In this document: positions 61,133 through 64,000 of the stretch, in pieces | Layout: each line of letters opens with the position of its first letter | Position numbering within the stretch: position 1 is the first letter of the stretch | From: Tsukamurella sp. 1534 | GTDB taxonomy: Bacteria; Actinomycetota; Actinomycetes; Mycobacteriales; Mycobacteriaceae | Length of the DNA: 64,000 bases | Direction: 5' to 3' | NCBI RefSeq assembly: GCF_000312385.1 | Contig: NZ_HE997628.1 | Span: 192,997 to 256,996 of the forward strand | Notes under the pieces: model-generated | What the model saw: the letters and a program-made list of their open reading frames with translations, nothing else | What the model was told of the DNA's origin: nothing | The model's database searches: none | Program-made: the position numbers and the translations under genes

Positions 61133-62410
61133 CTACTCCAGGTGGGCGAGGGCGTTGCCGACCAGGCCGGCGGCGAGCGTGTTGCCGCCCGCCGGATCGA
61201 TGAGCAGGAAGCTGCCCATCTCCCGGTTCTTGTCGTAGTCGTCCGCCACGATCGGCTCGGCGGTCTGCACGGCGATGCGGCCGATCTGGTTGAGCTCCAG
61301 GCCGTCTCCCTCGGCGATCGCCAGGTTCTGCTCGTCGAACACGGCGTCGACGCCGCCCACGATCGCCTGCGTGGTCTTGGTGCCGTGCTTGAGCAGCAGG
61401 CGCGCGCCGATCCGCAGCGGCTTCTCCGCCAGCCAGCACACGGTGGCCTCGAACTGCTGCATCGGCTCGGGGGCGTCGGCGGCGGAGACGATGACGTCGC
61501 CGCGGGAGACGTCCACGTCGTCGGCGAGGATCACGGTGACCGAGCGGCCGGTGTGCGCCGAGGCCAGCTCACCGTCGGCGGTGTCGATGCGCTCGACGCG
61601 GCTGCGCGTGCCCGCGGGGAGCACCAGGACCTCGTCGCCCACGTCGACCGTGCCCGCGGCCACCTGACCGGCGTAACCGCGGTAGTCGGGGAATTCGGGC
61701 GTGCGGGGACGGATCACGTACTGCACCGGGAACCGGAAGCCGATCGGCTTGGTGTCGGGGTCCGTGGGGATCGACTCCAGATGCTCGATCAGCGACGGGC
61801 CGTCGTAGAACGGGGTTCCCGTGGAGCGGGAGGCGACGTTGTCGCCGTGCAGCGCCGAGACGGGGATCGCGTGCACCGAGTCCTCGGCCCAGCCGAGCGA
61901 GCGGGTGAGCTCGCGGAACTCGGCCGAGATCTGCTCGAACACCGCGGCCGCGTCCTCGACGAGGTCGATCTTGTTGACCGCCAACACGAGTCGCGGAACA
62001 CCGAGTAGCGAGAGCACCGCGGCGTGCCGGCGGGTCTGCTCGATGACGCCCTTGCGCGCGTCCGTCAGCAGGATCACCACCTGTGCGGTCGACGCGCCGG
62101 ACACCGTGTTGCGGGTGTACTGCACGTGCCCGGGGGTGTCGGCGAGGATGAAGGACCGGCTCGGCGTCGCGAAGTACCGGTAGGCCACGTCGATCGTGAT
62201 GCCCTGTTCGCGCTCGGCGCGCAGGCCGTCCACGAGCAGCGACAGGTCCGGGGTGTCGAGCCCCTTGTCGACCGACGCGCGCGTGACCGCGTCGATCTGG
62301 TCCGCGAGAACCGACTTCGTGTCGTACAGCAGCCGCCCGACCAGAGTGGACTTACCGTCGTCGACCGAGCCGGCGGTAGCCAGGCGCAGGAGCGCGGGAG
62401 CGCTGCTCAT
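61133..62410 (-). CDS. cysN: Sulfate adenylyltransferase subunit 1 (GTPase CysN)
   Basis: CysN is the GTPase that drives CysD to make adenosine 5'-phosphosulfate. The 425-residue protein has GSVDDGKSTLVGRLL, the switch DTPGHVQYTRN and NKIDLV, then beta-barrel domains. It lacks the C-terminal APS kinase (CysC) domain that makes mycobacterial CysN bifunctional, so sulfate probably goes through APS only. Its ATG overlaps the cysD stop by 1 nt. It is the last gene of the minus-strand cysH-cysD-cysN operon. Confidence 0.95.
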   Translation of the reverse strand: MSSAPALLRLATAGSVDDGKSTLVGRLLYDTKSVLADQIDAVTRASVDKGLDTPDLSLLVDGLRAEREQGITIDVAYRYFATPSRSFILADTPGHVQYTRNTVSGASTAQVVILLTDARKGVIEQTRRHAAVLSLLGVPRLVLAVNKIDLVEDAAAVFEQISAEFRELTRSLGWAEDSVHAIPVSALHGDNVASRSTGTPFYDGPSLIEHLESIPTDPDTKPIGFRFPVQYVIRPRTPEFPDYRGYAGQVAAGTVDVGDEVLVLPAGTRSRVERIDTADGELASAHTGRSVTVILADDVDVSRGDVIVSAADAPEPMQQFEATVCWLAEKPLRIGARLLLKHGTKTTQAIVGGVDAVFDEQNLAIAEGDGLELNQIGRIAVQTAEPIVADDYDKNREMGSFLLIDPAGGNTLAAGLVGNALAHLE

Positions 62411-63339
62411 CAGAAGTAGCCTTCCTTCTTGCGGTCTTCCATGGCGGCCTCCGAGACCCGGTCGTCGCCACGGGTGGCGCCGCGCTCGGTGAGCCGCGAC
62501 GCCGCGACCTCGGCCATGATCTGCTCGTTGTCCGAGGCGGTCGACTCGATCGCGCCCGTGGTGGAACCGTCGCCCACGGTGCGGTACCGCACCGACAGCG
62601 TGCGCACCTGCTCACCCTCGCGGGGGCCGCCCCAGACCCCGGACGTCATGAGCATGCCGTCGCGGTCGTACACCTCGCGCTCGTGCGCGTAGTAGATCGA
62701 CGCCAGCTCGATGTCCTCGCGCGCGATGTAACGCCAGATGTCGAGCTCGGTGAAATTGCTGATCGGGAACACCCGCACGTGCTCACCCGGTGCGTGCCGG
62801 CCGTTGTACAGGTTCCACAGCTCGGGGCGCTGCTTCTTCGGGTCCCACTGCCCGAAGGCGTTGCGCAGCGAGAAGATCCGCTCCTTGGCGCGGGCGCGCT
62901 CCTCGTCGCGGCGGCCGCCGCCGAACACCGCGTCGAACCGGTTCTCGGTGATCGCGTCGAGCAGCGGCACCGTCTGCAGCGGATTGCGGATGCCGTCGGC
63001 GCGCTCCTCCAGCCGGCCGTCGGCGAGGTAGTCCTCGACCTTCGCCACGTGCAGGCGCAGGTTGTACTTCTCGACCATCCGGTCGCGGAAGTCGAGCACC
63101 TCGGGAAGGTTGTGCCCGGTGTCCACGTGCAGCAGCGCGAACGGCAGCGGCGCCGGCCAGAACGCCTTCACGGCGAGGTGCAGCAGGACCGTCGAATCCT
63201 TGCCGCCCGAGAACAGGATGACGGGGCGCTCGAACTCGCCCGCCACCTCCCGGAAGATGTGAATGGCCTCGGATTCGAGCGCGTCCAGCGTGCTGAACTC
63301 GCTGTCCGCGGGCGTGGTGGGGGGCTCGGTGATGGTCAT
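62410..63339 (-). CDS. cysD: Sulfate adenylyltransferase subunit 2 (CysD)
   Basis: CysD adenylates sulfate with ATP, forming APS. The 309-residue protein has the PP-loop ILFSGGKDSTVLLHLA (about 42-57), LHVDTGHNLPEVLDFRD and the characteristic FGGGRRDEERARAKER; the C-terminal part ends EDRKKEGYF. The ATG at 63339 overlaps the cysH stop as ATGA. Subunit pairing with CysN is supported by the 1-nt overlap and the known heterodimer. Confidence 0.96.
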   Translation of the reverse strand: MTITEPPTTPADSEFSTLDALESEAIHIFREVAGEFERPVILFSGGKDSTVLLHLAVKAFWPAPLPFALLHVDTGHNLPEVLDFRDRMVEKYNLRLHVAKVEDYLADGRLEERADGIRNPLQTVPLLDAITENRFDAVFGGGRRDEERARAKERIFSLRNAFGQWDPKKQRPELWNLYNGRHAPGEHVRVFPISNFTELDIWRYIAREDIELASIYYAHEREVYDRDGMLMTSGVWGGPREGEQVRTLSVRYRTVGDGSTTGAIESTASDNEQIMAEVAASRLTERGATRGDDRVSEAAMEDRKKEGYF

Positions 63340-64000
63340 GAGGCGTGCAATCCGCATTCTGTCTTGGTCGAACCGGCCCAGCGGCCGCTTCGAGGATCGG
63401 ATCCGGGTTCGGGCTTCTTGGTGCACGGCTGGCAGCCGATCGACGGGTAGCCCTCGTCGACCAGCGGGTTCACCAGGATGCCGTTCTCGTCGATGAACTG
63501 CTGCATCCGCTCGTCGGACCAGTCGACGATCGGGTTCACCTTGAGCAGGCCGAAGCCCTCGTCGAACGAGATGAACGGCGCGTTCGCGCGGGTGGGCGAC
63601 TCGACCCGGCGGATCCCGGTGACCCAGGCGCGGTAACCCGAGAGGGTCTCGCGCAGCGGCACCACCTTGCGCAGGTTGCAGCACTGCGCCGGGTCGCTCG
63701 CGAACAGGTCCTTGCCGACGGTGGCGTCCTGCTCGCCGACGCTCTGCGCGGGCGTCACGTTGAGCAGTTCCACCTCGTAGATCGACTCGACCGCGTCGCG
63801 CATGCCGATGGTCTCCGGGAAGTGGTAGCCGGTGTCCAGGAAGAGGACCTTCGGCCGCTCCTGCACCTGCTTGGCGAGGTGCACCAGCACCCCGTCCTGC
63901 ATGTTCGAGGCCACCACGAAGTCCTCGCCGAAGGTGTCCATCGTCCACTGGAGCAGGGTGAGCGCGTCGGCGCCCTCCAGCTCCTTCGACGCGCGCTCCG
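63336..64000 (-). CDS. cysH: Phosphoadenylyl/adenylyl-sulfate reductase, 5' end outside window
   Basis: The gene is cut by the window end; about 221 residues are visible and the reading frame stays open to base 64000. It has QCCNLRKVVPL and GCQPCTKKPEPG, the two Cys pairs that bind a [4Fe-4S] cluster, and ECGLHAS at the C-terminus holds the catalytic Cys. The cluster marks it as an APS reductase rather than a PAPS reductase, which fits the lack of CysC. VLFLDTGYHFPET is the substrate site. It reduces APS to sulfite. Confidence 0.94.
   Translation of the reverse strand, partial: ERASKELEGADALTLLQWTMDTFGEDFVVASNMQDGVLVHLAKQVQERPKVLFLDTGYHFPETIGMRDAVESIYEVELLNVTPAQSVGEQDATVGKDLFASDPAQCCNLRKVVPLRETLSGYRAWVTGIRRVESPTRANAPFISFDEGFGLLKVNPIVDWSDERMQQFIDENGILVNPLVDEGYPSIGCQPCTKKPEPGSDPRSGRWAGSTKTECGLHAS

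Overview
The window reads as a chromosomal segment of a high-GC actinobacterium in the Mycobacteriales, close to Tsukamurella, Gordonia or a similar genus. The genus itself cannot be fixed from this sequence alone. Support comes from the methylglucose lipopolysaccharide genes gpgP and octT, mycothiol-dependent maleylpyruvate isomerase-type proteins, a Zn-ribbon L28, an Eis acetyltransferase, and gene order that I recall as matching two Mycobacterium tuberculosis blocks: thiL-ung-rpmB-fakA-recG, and proA-moxR-vwa-nadD-rsfS-gpgP-octT-degV-comEA-comEC-holA-rpsT-ATP-grasp-alphaE-transglutaminase-lepA. Nearly all sequence is coding, there is no non-coding stretch over 300 bp, and no rRNA, tRNA, IS element or CRISPR was seen.

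Layout: 0-5.6 kb carries thiL (partial), ung, rpmB, a FakA/YloV kinase and recG. From 5.7 to 15.6 kb there is a tightly packed eight-gene minus-strand operon: a TIGR03084 protein, an AtuA-family protein, two acyl-CoA dehydrogenases, biotin carboxylase and carboxyltransferase, an enoyl-CoA hydratase and a terminal TetR regulator. It looks like a branched acyl-CoA or acyclic-terpene degradation module, with a perfect 9-bp palindrome upstream of its first gene. From 15.7 to 32.6 kb lies the conserved housekeeping block: proline synthesis, two tandem SRPBCC proteins, MoxR/VWA, NAD synthesis, ribosome silencing, MGLP synthesis, DNA uptake, the DNA polymerase III delta subunit, S20, and an ATP-grasp/alpha-E/transglutaminase trio. 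From 32.7 to 39.6 kb there is an ECF sigma factor with a DinB-like partner and a choline/glycine betaine operon (betT-betB-betA).

From 39.7 to 42.2 kb come a GNAT protein and lepA. The stretch 42.2-55.1 kb is accessory: an MFS exporter divergent from a MarR regulator, a small secreted protein, an AlkZ-like protein, nitronate monooxygenase, a pentapeptide-repeat protein, a DUF222 HNH protein, an M3 peptidase and a GH38 alpha-mannosidase. From 55.2 to 64 kb the theme is sulfate assimilation: subI-cysT-cysW-cysA for uptake and cysH-cysD-cysN for activation and reduction, separated by eis and one unknown gene.

Two broad signals stand out. First, sixteen genes begin 6-8 nt after a TANNNT hexamer, the actinobacterial leaderless-promoter signature. 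This fixes several starts and marks transcription units. Second, the ATP-grasp/alpha-E/transglutaminase trio, the AtuA-family carboxylase operon and the SRPBCC-SRPBCC-MoxR-VWA unit are coherent gene sets whose biochemical purpose is not settled, and they are the best candidates for new biology here.
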